Shown piece after piece: positions 17,384 to 26,485 of a stretch of DNA of 64,000 nucleotides. The translations under genes were made by a program, and so were the position numbers. The notes below the pieces were generated by a model. It worked only from the letters and a program-made list of their open reading frames with translations, was not told the origin of the DNA and ran no database searches. The stretch's first letter is position 1; every line of letters starts with the position of its first letter. Source of the stretch: Myxococcales bacterium (GTDB lineage: Bacteria; Myxococcota_A; Polyangia; Polyangiales; Polyangiaceae); contig JADKKK010000011.1 of the NCBI GenBank assembly GCA_016720545.1, positions 62,001-126,000 on the forward strand, given 5' to 3'.

Positions 17384-19666
17384 ATGACGGGTCTGCGCGC
17401 ACACGCTCGAGCCCTGGGGATCGTCCTCACGCTCACCTCGCTCGCTGCCCACGCCGCCACGGCGAACGCGGCCGACGCCCCCGCGACGAGCGCGACCCCC
17501 GCGAGCCCGCCAGGCCCAGCTCCGCTTCCCGCGCCGGCGACGAGCCCGAAGCCCGCGCCCGCCAAGCCCGCGCCCGCGACGAGCCCGAAGCCCGCGCCCG
17601 CCAAGCCCGCGCCCGCCAAGCCCGCGCCCGCCAAGCCCGCGCCCGCGGCGCAGAGACCCGCCGCTCACAAGCCCCCACCGCCGAAGCCCCCGCCGCACAA
17701 GCCGGCGCCGGCAAAGCCGAGCGCCGCCAAGCCGGGCGCCGCCAAGCCAGGCGCGTCGCCTCACGCGGCCCTCCCTGCGACGGCGGCCGCGCCCAAGGCT
17801 GGCGCGCCCGGGCCCACGCGCGACGAGGATCCGAAGGGGCGGCGCGCCGTCGCCGGAGGCTCGACCCTGGACGAGGCCGCCCTCGGCGCCGAGAGCGCGG
17901 AGCTCGGCGCCCTCCACGACGCCGAGCGCGAGCTCTTCCCACCGGGCATACCGCCGCTGGGCACCCCGTGGCCGAAGGACGAGCCCTCGCCGATGGCCAC
18001 GGAGGGGACGCCGCCGCGCCCGCATAGCTCGGGCCCGCCCCCGAAGGTGCTGTCCGCGGGGGGCGCAAGCGGCGCGACCGATCGGGATCTGTCGTGGCTC
18101 GAAGGCCTCGAGCTCCCCGAGCTCCCCGTGCGCTGGGACGCCCGCCTCGTGCGCTACCTCGAGTTCTGGCGCGACGATCCGCGCGGCCACGCCATGTTCG
18201 CCACGTGGCTGCGGCGGAGCGGCCGCTACCGCGACACGATCCGCAAGACGCTCGCGAAGAAGGGCCTCCCCGGGGATCTGGTGTGGCTGGCGATGGTCGA
18301 GAGCGGCTTCGATCCCAAGGCGCGCTCGCCCGTGGGCGCGCTGGGCATGTGGCAGTTCATGCCCGGCACAGGTCGGATCTATGGGCTCTCTCAGGACCGG
18401 TGGGCCGATCAGCGCATCCACGTGCCGAGCGCGACCGAGGCGGCCGCCGACTTCCTCGCGGACCTCTACCGGCGCTTCGGCACGTGGGAGCTGGCGATGG
18501 CCTCGTACAACATGGGGTACGGCGGCATCACCGGCGTCGTGAAGAAGTACAACTCGAACGACTACTGGGCGCTGTCGCACCTCGAGGGCTCGCTGCCCTG
18601 GGAGACCACGCTCTACGTGCCCAAGATCCTCTCGTGCGCGATCGTCGGCCGGAACCTCGCGAGGTTCGGTTTCCAGGCCGTGGAGCTCGAGGCCCCCGTC
18701 GTCGGCGACGAGGTGGTCGTGCCGCCGGGCACCCCGCTCGCCACGGTGGCCCAGGCCGCGGGGTGCAAGCCCAAGGAGGTCGAGGCGCTGAACCCCGAGC
18801 TCCGGGCGGGCCGCACGCCGCCCACCGACGGCCCCGGCTACGCCGTGCGCGTGCCGCCAGGGAGAGGGCCGGCGTGCGCACAAGCGCTCGCGAAGCAGCG
18901 TGGCGTGCCCGCGGATCGCTACGTCGTGAAGACCGGCGAGTCGCTGAGTGACATCGCCGACAGCCACCGGGTGGCCACGTCGCGGCTCGTCGAGCTGAAC
19001 GGCATCGCCCCCGGCGAGGTGCTGCACGGCGGCACCGTGCTGCTGGTGCCGGCGCCCGCGCCCGCGCCCGCGGGGAGCGCGCCCGCGACGACGCCCGGGA
19101 CGCCCGCAGAGGCGCCCGCACCCTCGACGAGCCCGGAGGGCGAGCGCCCCGTCGTGATCGTGCCAGCCGACGTGTACGTGTACCCCGATCGAACGCGTGT
19201 ATTTTACAGGGTGAAGACGGGCGACACCGCCGGCTCGCTGGCGGAGGCGTTCGGCGTCACCTCGGACGAGCTCCGCCGCTGGAACGCCCTCGATCTGCGG
19301 GCGCGCCTGCTCGAGGGGATGACGCTCCAAGTGTTCGTCGCCGACCGCGAGAAGCTCGCTCAGACGCGCTGGCTCAGCGAGGGCTCGGTGCGCACTGTCG
19401 TCGCCGGCAGCGAGGAGTTCTTCGCTCATTTCGAGGAGAAGGGGCGACGCCGCATCGTCGTGCAGGCCGCCGCCGGCGAGACGCTCGAGGTCATCGGCAA
19501 GCGCCACGGCGTGTCGGCCAAGCTGATGGAGCGTATCAACCGGCGAGGCAAGTCGGAGCCGCTCGCCGCGGGGGAGAGCGTGGTGCTGTACGTGCCCCAC
19601 AACGACGGCCCGCGACCAGGCGAGCTGGCCGCCCGCGCCGACGTGCTGCCCCTCCCCCCCCCCTGA
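17384..19666 (+). CDS. MltD-like lytic transglycosylase with LysM repeats
   Basis: A strong GGAGGT site precedes the ATG. The 760-residue protein has a signal peptide (about 1-29) and then a Pro/Ala/Lys-rich segment built of PKPAPAKPAPA repeats (about 45-130), probably spanning or binding the wall. An SLT lytic transglycosylase domain (about 270-420) carries the catalytic glutamate in MVESGFD, the GMWQFMPGTGR motif and NMGYGG. Three to four LysM-like modules follow (about 440-500, 512-556, 605-655, 690-740), two of them typical (YVVKTGESLSDIAD, YRVKTGDTAGSLAE). Such enzymes cleave peptidoglycan between MurNAc and GlcNAc to form 1,6-anhydro ends. It is longer than E. coli MltD because of the linker. 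Confidence 0.9.
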   Translation: MTGLRAHARALGIVLTLTSLAAHAATANAADAPATSATPASPPGPAPLPAPATSPKPAPAKPAPATSPKPAPAKPAPAKPAPAKPAPAAQRPAAHKPPPPKPPPHKPAPAKPSAAKPGAAKPGASPHAALPATAAAPKAGAPGPTRDEDPKGRRAVAGGSTLDEAALGAESAELGALHDAERELFPPGIPPLGTPWPKDEPSPMATEGTPPRPHSSGPPPKVLSAGGASGATDRDLSWLEGLELPELPVRWDARLVRYLEFWRDDPRGHAMFATWLRRSGRYRDTIRKTLAKKGLPGDLVWLAMVESGFDPKARSPVGALGMWQFMPGTGRIYGLSQDRWADQRIHVPSATEAAADFLADLYRRFGTWELAMASYNMGYGGITGVVKKYNSNDYWALSHLEGSLPWETTLYVPKILSCAIVGRNLARFGFQAVELEAPVVGDEVVVPPGTPLATVAQAAGCKPKEVEALNPELRAGRTPPTDGPGYAVRVPPGRGPACAQALAKQRGVPADRYVVKTGESLSDIADSHRVATSRLVELNGIAPGEVLHGGTVLLVPAPAPAPAGSAPATTPGTPAEAPAPSTSPEGERPVVIVPADVYVYPDRTRVFYRVKTGDTAGSLAEAFGVTSDELRRWNALDLRARLLEGMTLQVFVADREKLAQTRWLSEGSVRTVVAGSEEFFAHFEEKGRRRIVVQAAAGETLEVIGKRHGVSAKLMERINRRGKSEPLAAGESVVLYVPHNDGPRPGELAARADVLPLPPP

Positions 19667-19738
19667 GCGCTTTGGCCGAGCGCGGCCGCCCGGGATCCGG
19701 GCGAGCGGCGGGTCCCCTGTCGCGTGTAGAGTGGCCGC

Positions 19739-21283
19739 ATGCAAGGCCCGGTCAAGCTCGTCGAGCAGCGCTGCCCCAGCTGCAACGCCCCCCTTCAGGT
19801 CGATCCCAACCTCACGGTGGTGACCTGCCGCTACTGCAACAATTCCATCTCGATTCAGCGCGCGAAGGCCCCGCAGACCCGGGTGTCGCAGTTCGGCGCG
19901 CCGGGCCATGTGCCCTCGACGGTGCTCTACATCCCATCGGGCGCGGTGGGGGCCACGGTGGCCACGTCGCTCATCCCGGTGCTCATTCCGGTCGCGATCA
20001 TGCTCGTCGTGGGCGTCGGCGCGGGCGTGAGCGCCTTCGGGCGACGGTTCGTCTCGCTGCCCACGCAGTGCCGCCCGAACGAGACCCTCATCCTGAGCGG
20101 CAAGAACTACGACGGCGACAAACCGGTGGTCGAGGCGAGCGTGAACTGCAAGCTCACCCTCAAAGACAGCACGCTGAAGTCATCCGACGTGATCGTGAAG
20201 GGCGGCGTCAACCTCGAGCTCAAGATCATCAACAGCAAGCTCACGAGCAAGACGACCGTCCTCGACCTCGCCACGACGAACTCGAAGGTGTGGATCAGCG
20301 ACAAGAGCGAGCTCCACGGCGGGGAGGTGGGCGTCAAGGGCGAGGGCAACGCGGAGATCGAGGTGCGCAACTCGACAGTCACCGGCGGGCAGGCGGCGAT
20401 CGATCTCGGCTCGAACGCGAAGGTGTCGCTCGTCGACGCGACGCTGAAGGGCAAGGAGCACGGGCTGAAGACGACGACGAACGGCAAGGTCACGGCGAAG
20501 TCCTCGACCATCACCTCCGACGAGGTCGGCGTGCAGCTCGCGGGGTCGAACGGCTCCATCGACGCGCGCGGCCTCACCGTGAGCGCCGGGGACGCGGCGC
20601 TCCTCGTCGAGCACAACGGAGACCTGAAGCTCGCCGACAAGAGCGCCCTCACGTCGTCCAGAGGCGACGCGGTGGCCACGAAGGGGTCGAACGTGAAGCT
20701 CTTGCTCGAGGACTCGAAGCTCGTGGCGAAGGACACGGCGCTGCGCCTCGGCACCAACGCGGACGTGCGCCTGCGCAAGGGCGCCAGCGTGCAGGGCGAA
20801 AAGGAGGGGCTCCACGCCGACCACAACCTGAAGCTCTCCGTCGAGGGCGCCACCCTCACGAGCTCGGGTCCGGCGGTGACGGGCACCTCGAACGCCGAGG
20901 TGAGAGTGCTCGCGGGCAGCGCGGTGAAGGGCGCGCCCGCGTTCGCGTTCCCCTCGAAGCCCTCGCGCTTCGACGTCGCCGAGGGCACGGTCACGGGGGA
21001 GAGCCAGCTCGAGAGCCGCGCTTCCGCGAGCGCGGCGAGCCCAAGCGCGGGCATGCGCGCCGCGATCGCGGCGACGGGAGCGCAGATGAAGGCCTGCAAG
21101 GACCCGGGACACGGCACCGTGGTCGCGCGCTTCGTGGTGCTCCCCGCGGGGCGAGTCGCGACGGTCTCGGTGTCGGGCTCGGCCTCGCGCGCGGCCCAGG
21201 AGTGCGTGGCCGCCAAGCTCCGCGCCACCACCTTCCCCGCCGGCAACGGCATCACGAACGTGAACACGAGCTACACGCTGTAG
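19739..21283 (+). CDS. Zinc-ribbon, beta-repeat membrane protein with AgmX/PglI-like C-terminus
   Basis: The 514-residue protein starts with a four-cysteine ribbon (C12, C15, C30, C33 in CPSC...CRYC). One long hydrophobic helix follows (about 64-97, within TSLIPVLIPVAIMLVVGVGA). The external part (about 105-420) is made of short repeated strands rich in Asn, Lys, Ser and Thr (DSTLKSSDVIVKGGVNLELK style) that read like a right-handed parallel beta-helix. The last 80 residues (KACKDPGHGTVVARFVVLP...CVAAKLRATTFP) resemble the AgmX/PglI C-terminal domain named from myxobacterial gliding proteins. This suggests a cell-surface protein with a cytoplasmic ribbon; the role is unknown. It converges on the VanW gene, with an element copy between. 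Confidence 0.7.
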   Translation: MQGPVKLVEQRCPSCNAPLQVDPNLTVVTCRYCNNSISIQRAKAPQTRVSQFGAPGHVPSTVLYIPSGAVGATVATSLIPVLIPVAIMLVVGVGAGVSAFGRRFVSLPTQCRPNETLILSGKNYDGDKPVVEASVNCKLTLKDSTLKSSDVIVKGGVNLELKIINSKLTSKTTVLDLATTNSKVWISDKSELHGGEVGVKGEGNAEIEVRNSTVTGGQAAIDLGSNAKVSLVDATLKGKEHGLKTTTNGKVTAKSSTITSDEVGVQLAGSNGSIDARGLTVSAGDAALLVEHNGDLKLADKSALTSSRGDAVATKGSNVKLLLEDSKLVAKDTALRLGTNADVRLRKGASVQGEKEGLHADHNLKLSVEGATLTSSGPAVTGTSNAEVRVLAGSAVKGAPAFAFPSKPSRFDVAEGTVTGESQLESRASASAASPSAGMRAAIAATGAQMKACKDPGHGTVVARFVVLPAGRVATVSVSGSASRAAQECVAAKLRATTFPAGNGITNVNTSYTL

Positions 21284-21321
21284 CCGAGGCGCCTCGCGCG
21301 GGGCGAGGCCCACGCGGCTAG

Positions 21322-21623
21322 CTAGTCCCCTGGAAGCGTGATCCCTTCCAGAAGTCGCGCGGCTCGGCCTTTCGCCGCAAGGGAGCGAGGGGGTGTCCCG
21401 TTTTCGGCGGCGGTGGGAGGATACTCATGTTCGAGGGTCGGCGTTCTCGCGCGGTCACACCCGAAACCACTGTCCCCTGAGCGCAAAGCGCCGCCTCCAC
21501 CGCGCGGAACGACGTCCGAGTTGAGGACGGGCCCGCCGCCGCCGAAAACGGGGCACCCCCTCGCTCCTCGGAATGACACCGAAGACCGGACTTCTGATAC
21601 GAACCACGACTCCAGGGGACTAG
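21322..21623 (-). mobile_element. MITE-like palindromic element, copy 2 (inverted)
   Basis: This is the reverse complement of the 6191-6492 element, 302 bp long, with about five base differences (roughly 98 percent identity by direct reading). Its terminal repeats, CAGAAGTC block and inner hairpin arms are intact. The end at 21620-21623 is CTAG, which supplies the TAG stop of the minus-strand VanW gene. The other end at 21322 follows another CTAG partly (GGCTAGCTAG). It fills the gap between two convergent genes and encodes no transposase. Confidence 0.85.
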
Positions 21624-23200
21624 CGCTTCAGGGACACCGAGCGGGGTGGCGCGACCTGCACGCCCGTGGGCGCGTGCACGCCGCGACCGTTGACGACCTC
21701 GATGTCGCCCGGCTTCGCGCAGTCGCCGGCGCACGCGACGGCGCCGCCGCTGCTCGGCGCGGGGGTGCGGGGTCCGTCGCCTGGGTCGGCGTCGGCGTCC
21801 GGGAGCGCGGGCAGGCGGCCCTCGTCGAAGCCCGCTGGCACGAGGTAGATCTCGGTGGTGGGCGGGTAGAAGTCGGTCGACTCCTCGGTCTTCGAGGTGC
21901 CGTTTTCGTACACGAGCTGGCGAGTTCGCTTGATGCGGAAGCCCTTGATTCCATGCTGTTTTCGGACGACCCGATTGGCCGGAAGCCCGGGCTCCTCGAC
22001 GATTTTTCGCTTGTAGGGGAGCGTGGCGACGACGTCGCGACCGAAGACCACCCGCGCGGGCTTCGACTTGCCGAGCAGCTCGACGCGGAGGGTGTTCCCG
22101 GTCGACTTCGTGTGCACCACCACCGGGAACGGGTGCGGGTTGCGCACCTTCAGGTCGACGGCGGGGAACACCACCGTGGAGTCGAGGCCCATGGGGATGT
22201 AGGCGCTCGGACGCGAGTGCGGCAGCCGCTCGAGCACGTCGAGGCCACCGAAGAGCACCGCCGCGTGAAACGTCGACGCGACCTGGCAGGTGCCGCCGCC
22301 CACGCCCTCGACCATCTCGCCCTTGAAGATCTCCCAGCTCCGCTGGAAGCCGTTCGCCTCGCTGCGCTCGCCCACGATCTCGTTGAAGCTGACGAGCTGT
22401 CCGGGCGAGAGCACGAGCCCCTCGAGCTTGGAGGCCGCTACGTCGATGTTGCGGCCGCGCCGGGCCTGATCGCCACCCCGCGAGAAGTGCGTCTCGAACT
22501 CGCCGACGACGGTGGAGACGTCGAGGCTCGCGAGGTACGAGCTCGACACGCGCGGCGGCACCGTGAGCGTGACGAGGGGCAGCGCGCTGGGCTCGTTCTT
22601 GTGGCCGCTCCGCGCCAGGTCCTCCACCCGCGCGAGCGTCGCGTCGAGGTCGACGTAGACGCCGTCGACCCCAGGGAGCGTGGCGTGCTTGTCGAGGTCG
22701 AGCTTGGCTGGGGTGGGCGCGACGTCGATCTCGGCCTTCACGGGCTCGAGGCGCGCGACGCCCTTGTCGCGATCGACCGCGAGCGCGAGCGGTACGTCGA
22801 GCTCGCCCCGCGCCGCCTCACGCGCGAGCTGGAAGCGCTCGAGCAGCGAGCCGTCGCGGCCGAGCGCGGCGATGCGCTGGAGCGTGCGCGCCTCGTCGAC
22901 CGCGAGGCCGAGCTCGGCGAGGGTGGCGGTCGTGGTGCCCTTGCCGCTCGTGAGGGTCACCACCCGCCCCTCGAGCGCGGCCTTGCGAGCCCGGACCTCC
23001 GCGGCGCCGTCGCTGCCCCGGGGGATCTCGACCCCGTCGACGCGCAGCCCCGGCAGCGCGGGGGTGTTCGGGAGGGCGTACGGGCGCGCCACGAAGGCGC
23101 CCGCGGCGAGCGCGACCGCGACGAGCGACACGACGAGGAGCCGGGTGGGTGTGGGGGTGCGCATCCTGATCGGCCGAACGCTCGGCGCCTCCGGGCGCAT
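21620..23200 (-). CDS. VanW-family protein with peptidoglycan-binding-like N-terminus
   Basis: The ATG at 23200 has GAGGA seven bases upstream and was preferred to the ATG at 23164, which has no proper site. The protein of 526 residues has an N-terminal transmembrane helix (LLVVSLVAVALAAGAFVA), an extracytoplasmic region with the repeated PG-binding-like strand pattern, and a VanW domain with its signature (VSFNEIVGERS, EGVGGGTCQVASTFHAAV, RPSAYIPMGLD). A basic C-terminal domain and a Pro/Asp tail follow. VanW proteins occur in vancomycin clusters and widely elsewhere, and their biochemistry is not settled. Envelope or peptidoglycan association is likely. It is divergent from the kinase gene starting at 23314. 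Confidence 0.88.
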   Translation of the reverse strand: MRPEAPSVRPIRMRTPTPTRLLVVSLVAVALAAGAFVARPYALPNTPALPGLRVDGVEIPRGSDGAAEVRARKAALEGRVVTLTSGKGTTTATLAELGLAVDEARTLQRIAALGRDGSLLERFQLAREAARGELDVPLALAVDRDKGVARLEPVKAEIDVAPTPAKLDLDKHATLPGVDGVYVDLDATLARVEDLARSGHKNEPSALPLVTLTVPPRVSSSYLASLDVSTVVGEFETHFSRGGDQARRGRNIDVAASKLEGLVLSPGQLVSFNEIVGERSEANGFQRSWEIFKGEMVEGVGGGTCQVASTFHAAVLFGGLDVLERLPHSRPSAYIPMGLDSTVVFPAVDLKVRNPHPFPVVVHTKSTGNTLRVELLGKSKPARVVFGRDVVATLPYKRKIVEEPGLPANRVVRKQHGIKGFRIKRTRQLVYENGTSKTEESTDFYPPTTEIYLVPAGFDEGRLPALPDADADPGDGPRTPAPSSGGAVACAGDCAKPGDIEVVNGRGVHAPTGVQVAPPRSVSLKR

Positions 23201-23313
23201 CCGTCGTCCTCGGGACGCCACTATAGGCCGCCGGACGCGCCGAGGTGAAGCGGACGGGCACTGCACGCGCGTTCCACGTCGCGCGCTCGGCTCGACGAAG
23301 CCGCGTTTCGGGT

Positions 23314-25068
23314 ATGCTCCGAAGTCGCTTGAAGACCTGCCCACGCTGCAAGATGCGCTTCGAGAACGCGGCGCGTACGTGCGTCTTCGACGCGACCCCG
23401 CTCGAGGAGGTCGCCGACGTGCGCCTCGGCACCACGCTGTCGGGGCGCTACGTGATCGACGAGGTGCTCGGCGAGGGGGGCATGGCGACCGTCTACGGCG
23501 CCACCCACAAGCTCACCGGCAAGCCCGTGGCGCTGAAGGTCATGCACCCGACGCTGGCCACCGACGCGGTCGTGCGCGAGCGCTTCCGCCGGGAGGCGAA
23601 GAACGCCCAGAAGCTCACGCACCCGAACATCATCGAGATCTACGACCAGGGTGAGACCGAGGACGGGACGGCGTACATCGCGATGGAGCGCCTGCACGGG
23701 GCGCCGCTCTCGGCGACGATCGGCTCGCGCACCATGACGCTGCGGCGCGCGCTCCACATCATGGTGCAGCTCGCGCGTGGCGTCGCCCGCGCGCACGACC
23801 TCGACGTCGTGCACCGGGACATCAAGCCGGACAACATCTTCCTCTGTCAGCGCGACGACGGCACCGAGCTGGTCAAGATACTTGACTTTGGCATCGCCAA
23901 ATCGATGCACGACAGCCGGCTCACCGGGCAGGGAGAGCTGTTCGGCACGCCGCAGTACATGGCTCCAGAGCGCATCAAGAACGCGGAGGTGGGACCGGCC
24001 GCCGATCTCTACGCGCTCGGCGTCGTCTTCTACGAGCTGCTCACCGGCGAGCTGCCCTTCGACGCGGCCGACATCGCGACCTTCTTCGTGAAGCACCTCC
24101 GCGACGTGCCGCCGCCGCCGAGCGCGCAGAACCCGGAGGTGCCGCCCGAGCTGGACGCGCTGGTGGCGACGATGCTCGCGAAAGAGCCCGGGGAGCGCCC
24201 GGTCGACGCGCACCGCGTGCAGACCACGGCGCTCGAGATCCTGACGGCGCTCTCGCTCGACGCGCCACCCACCCCCGAGACGCTGAGCGAGAGCTCGGCG
24301 CAGCGCTTCACCCTCGAGCCGGCCTCCGACCACGGCGTCTGGCGGAGGCGCGTCGCGGTGTTCGACGACATGCTCACGGTCGCGTACGGCGACCACAGGA
24401 AGGCCCCCAAGGAGCTCCTGGAATGCCTCCTCACCGTGCACGAGCTCGTCGCGCGGCACGCGCAGGCCCATTTCGAGCGCGACCTCGCGCGCCGAACGGC
24501 CGATCGCGCGGTGGCGGAGCACCGTGAGCAGCGCCTCCAGCTCGGCTTCGCGGTCGACGTGCTCGGCCAAGACGCGTCACGGGCCAAGGAGGAGGCGCGC
24601 GCGGCGCAGGCGCTCACCGTGAACGGGCGCGCGCGGGACGAAGAGTTCGCGACGCGGCTCCGCGCCCTCGCAAAGGAGCAGCTCTTCTGGGAGGGCCGCT
24701 CCGGTTTTCGTGAACCAAGCGCGGAGCTCGCCGACGCCTACGAGCAGCTCGCCGCCACCACCCGCGAGTGGCTCGCCTCGCGCGGAGAGCACGCCGAGCG
24801 CGTGGCGCAGCTGTCCACGAAGGAGGCGAGGGTCCTCGACATCGACTTCCAGCTGCGCGAGCTGCGCGCGGCCCTCGCGAACCTGGAGCAGCGCGGCGAC
24901 GAAGAGCGCGCCCGTGAGGAGCGCGAGGCCGAGGAGCGCGAGGCGATGTGCGCGACCCTCGAGGCCCAGCTCATCAGCGAGACGCAGCTCTTCTGCATGC
25001 CGCTCCGCAAGCGCCGCGAGCTCGGCTCTCACTTCGAGCAGCTCGAGGCCGACGGGGCCCACGCGTGA
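23314..25068 (+). CDS. Serine/threonine protein kinase with C-terminal coiled coil
   Basis: The ATG at 23314 places a small Cys cluster at the N-terminus (CPRCKMRF...C, three cysteines visible, so an incomplete ribbon). A complete Hanks-type kinase domain follows (about 45-310): Gly-rich loop GEGGMATVYG, lysine in VALKVMH, catalytic loop VVHRDIKPDN, DFGIAKS and the APE-like APERIK. After residue 400 the sequence is highly charged and helical (ERAREEREAEEREA), consistent with a coiled coil. No transmembrane helix is present, so this is a cytoplasmic kinase, unlike most bacterial PASTA kinases. The stop overlaps the GTG of the next gene (GTGA), so translation of the two is probably coupled. Confidence 0.9.
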   Translation: MLRSRLKTCPRCKMRFENAARTCVFDATPLEEVADVRLGTTLSGRYVIDEVLGEGGMATVYGATHKLTGKPVALKVMHPTLATDAVVRERFRREAKNAQKLTHPNIIEIYDQGETEDGTAYIAMERLHGAPLSATIGSRTMTLRRALHIMVQLARGVARAHDLDVVHRDIKPDNIFLCQRDDGTELVKILDFGIAKSMHDSRLTGQGELFGTPQYMAPERIKNAEVGPAADLYALGVVFYELLTGELPFDAADIATFFVKHLRDVPPPPSAQNPEVPPELDALVATMLAKEPGERPVDAHRVQTTALEILTALSLDAPPTPETLSESSAQRFTLEPASDHGVWRRRVAVFDDMLTVAYGDHRKAPKELLECLLTVHELVARHAQAHFERDLARRTADRAVAEHREQRLQLGFAVDVLGQDASRAKEEARAAQALTVNGRARDEEFATRLRALAKEQLFWEGRSGFREPSAELADAYEQLAATTREWLASRGEHAERVAQLSTKEARVLDIDFQLRELRAALANLEQRGDEERAREEREAEEREAMCATLEAQLISETQLFCMPLRKRRELGSHFEQLEADGAHA

Positions 25069-26348
25069 CGGGCCGGCTCCTCGCGGGAGATCCCCGCGTG
25101 GCCGACCTCGTGGCGCGCACGACCCGCGCGGAGGCCGCGACCCCAGGGCCACCGGCGCCCGTGTCGGTCCTGTACGGCGGCGCACACCTGTTTCGCGCGG
25201 GGGCGATCGAGAAGCTCGGCGAGCTCGCGCGGCGCGCCTTCGAGGCCCACGTCGCGAGCGACGACGACGTGTGCGCGATCGTCGGCGAGTCGGCGCGGCC
25301 CGTCGCCTCGGCGGTGCGAGCGCGCGTGGCCCAGCGCCTGCGCGAGCGGCCCCTCGACGATCTCCGCGTCGACTTCGAAGACGGGTATGGGGCCCGCTCG
25401 GAGGCCGACGAAGACCTCGACGCGGCGCGCGTCGGCGAGGCGCTCGCGGGCTACGCGGGCGCACGCGGGGGGGAACGGCCCCTCCCGCTGCTCGGCGTGC
25501 GCACGAAGGCCTTCGACGGCGACACCGGAGGCCGCGCGGCGAGGACGCTCCTCGCTGTGCTCGAGGGCCTGGGAACGCGAGGCGGCGACCTGCCCCCGCG
25601 CTTCGTGGTGACGCTCCCCAAGGTGCGCGACGCCCGCGACGTGGCGCTGTTCTGCGAGCTGCTCACGCTCGCGGAGTCCGAGCTGGGGCTCTCCCCCGGC
25701 GCGGTCGGGCTCGAGCTCATGATCGAGACCCCCGAGGCCCTGCTCGACGCAGGCGGCGCGGTCGCGACGCGCGCGCTCGTCGGCGCTGGCGGAGGCCGCG
25801 TGACCTCGGTGCACCTCGGGGCCTACGATCTCCTCTCGACGCTCGGGGTGTCGGCGAGCGCGCAGTCCCTCCAGAGCCCGCTGTGCGGCGCGGCCCGCGC
25901 GCTCATGCAGCTCGGCGCGGCGGGCACGGGGGCGCGGGTCGTCGACGGCGCCACCACGCGCCTGCCGCTGCCCGTCCATCGCGGCGACGCGCTGACGGAC
26001 GCGCAGCGCGCCGAGAACCACGCGGCGATCCAGGGGGCCCTCCGCGAGCACGCCGCGAACGTCACTTCGGCCCTCGCGATCGGCGTGCACCAAGGGTGGG
26101 ACCTGCACCCCGCGCAGCTCGTTGGCCGGTACCTGGCGGTCTACGCGCACTACCTGACGGGCCTCGGGGCCGCCAGCGCGCGCCTCGCCACGTTCACCGC
26201 GCAGGCCGCGCGGGCGTCTGCGACGGGCCAAGCCTTCGACGACGCCGCCACGGTCCACGGCCTCCTTGGTTTCTTCCGGCGGGGGCGCGCGGCCGGCGCG
26301 CTGCTCGAGGACGAGACGCCGCCCCTCCTCGGACACGCGCTCCCGTAG
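25065..26348 (+). CDS. DUF6986 / HpcH-HpaI aldolase-citrate lyase superfamily protein
   Basis: A GTG start overlapping the kinase stop gives 427 residues. The protein has features of the phosphoenolpyruvate/pyruvate-binding TIM-barrel superfamily: LRVDFEDGYG, a VVTLPKVRD strand, and ELMIETPEAL, which contains the acidic metal ligand seen in citrate-lyase-beta-like enzymes. The conserved C-terminal HQGWDLHPAQLVGRY block also fits. It most resembles the DUF6986 family, some members of which were labelled 'phosphoenolpyruvate kinase' without good support; the reaction is unknown. The overlap with the kinase gene suggests co-production and possibly phosphoregulation, which is inference. Confidence 0.75.
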   Translation: MTGRLLAGDPRVADLVARTTRAEAATPGPPAPVSVLYGGAHLFRAGAIEKLGELARRAFEAHVASDDDVCAIVGESARPVASAVRARVAQRLRERPLDDLRVDFEDGYGARSEADEDLDAARVGEALAGYAGARGGERPLPLLGVRTKAFDGDTGGRAARTLLAVLEGLGTRGGDLPPRFVVTLPKVRDARDVALFCELLTLAESELGLSPGAVGLELMIETPEALLDAGGAVATRALVGAGGGRVTSVHLGAYDLLSTLGVSASAQSLQSPLCGAARALMQLGAAGTGARVVDGATTRLPLPVHRGDALTDAQRAENHAAIQGALREHAANVTSALAIGVHQGWDLHPAQLVGRYLAVYAHYLTGLGAASARLATFTAQAARASATGQAFDDAATVHGLLGFFRRGRAAGALLEDETPPLLGHALP

Positions 26349-26485
26349 CCAAGGGGCCGGCTCGGCCGACGAACCAGGCCCGGCGCAGGCGCCCCCTCAC
26401 GAGGATGTGGCAGAAGGTGCGCTCGGTTTGCGGTCGCGTGTGCTTGATTTTGGCGCGCGCGCGACAAAGTCGGTACCCTTTTCCC

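Noticed and set aside
16289..19909. Minus-strand frame of 1206 codons
   Set aside because: It covers the transglycosylase and acyltransferase genes on wrong frames and has no domain of its own.
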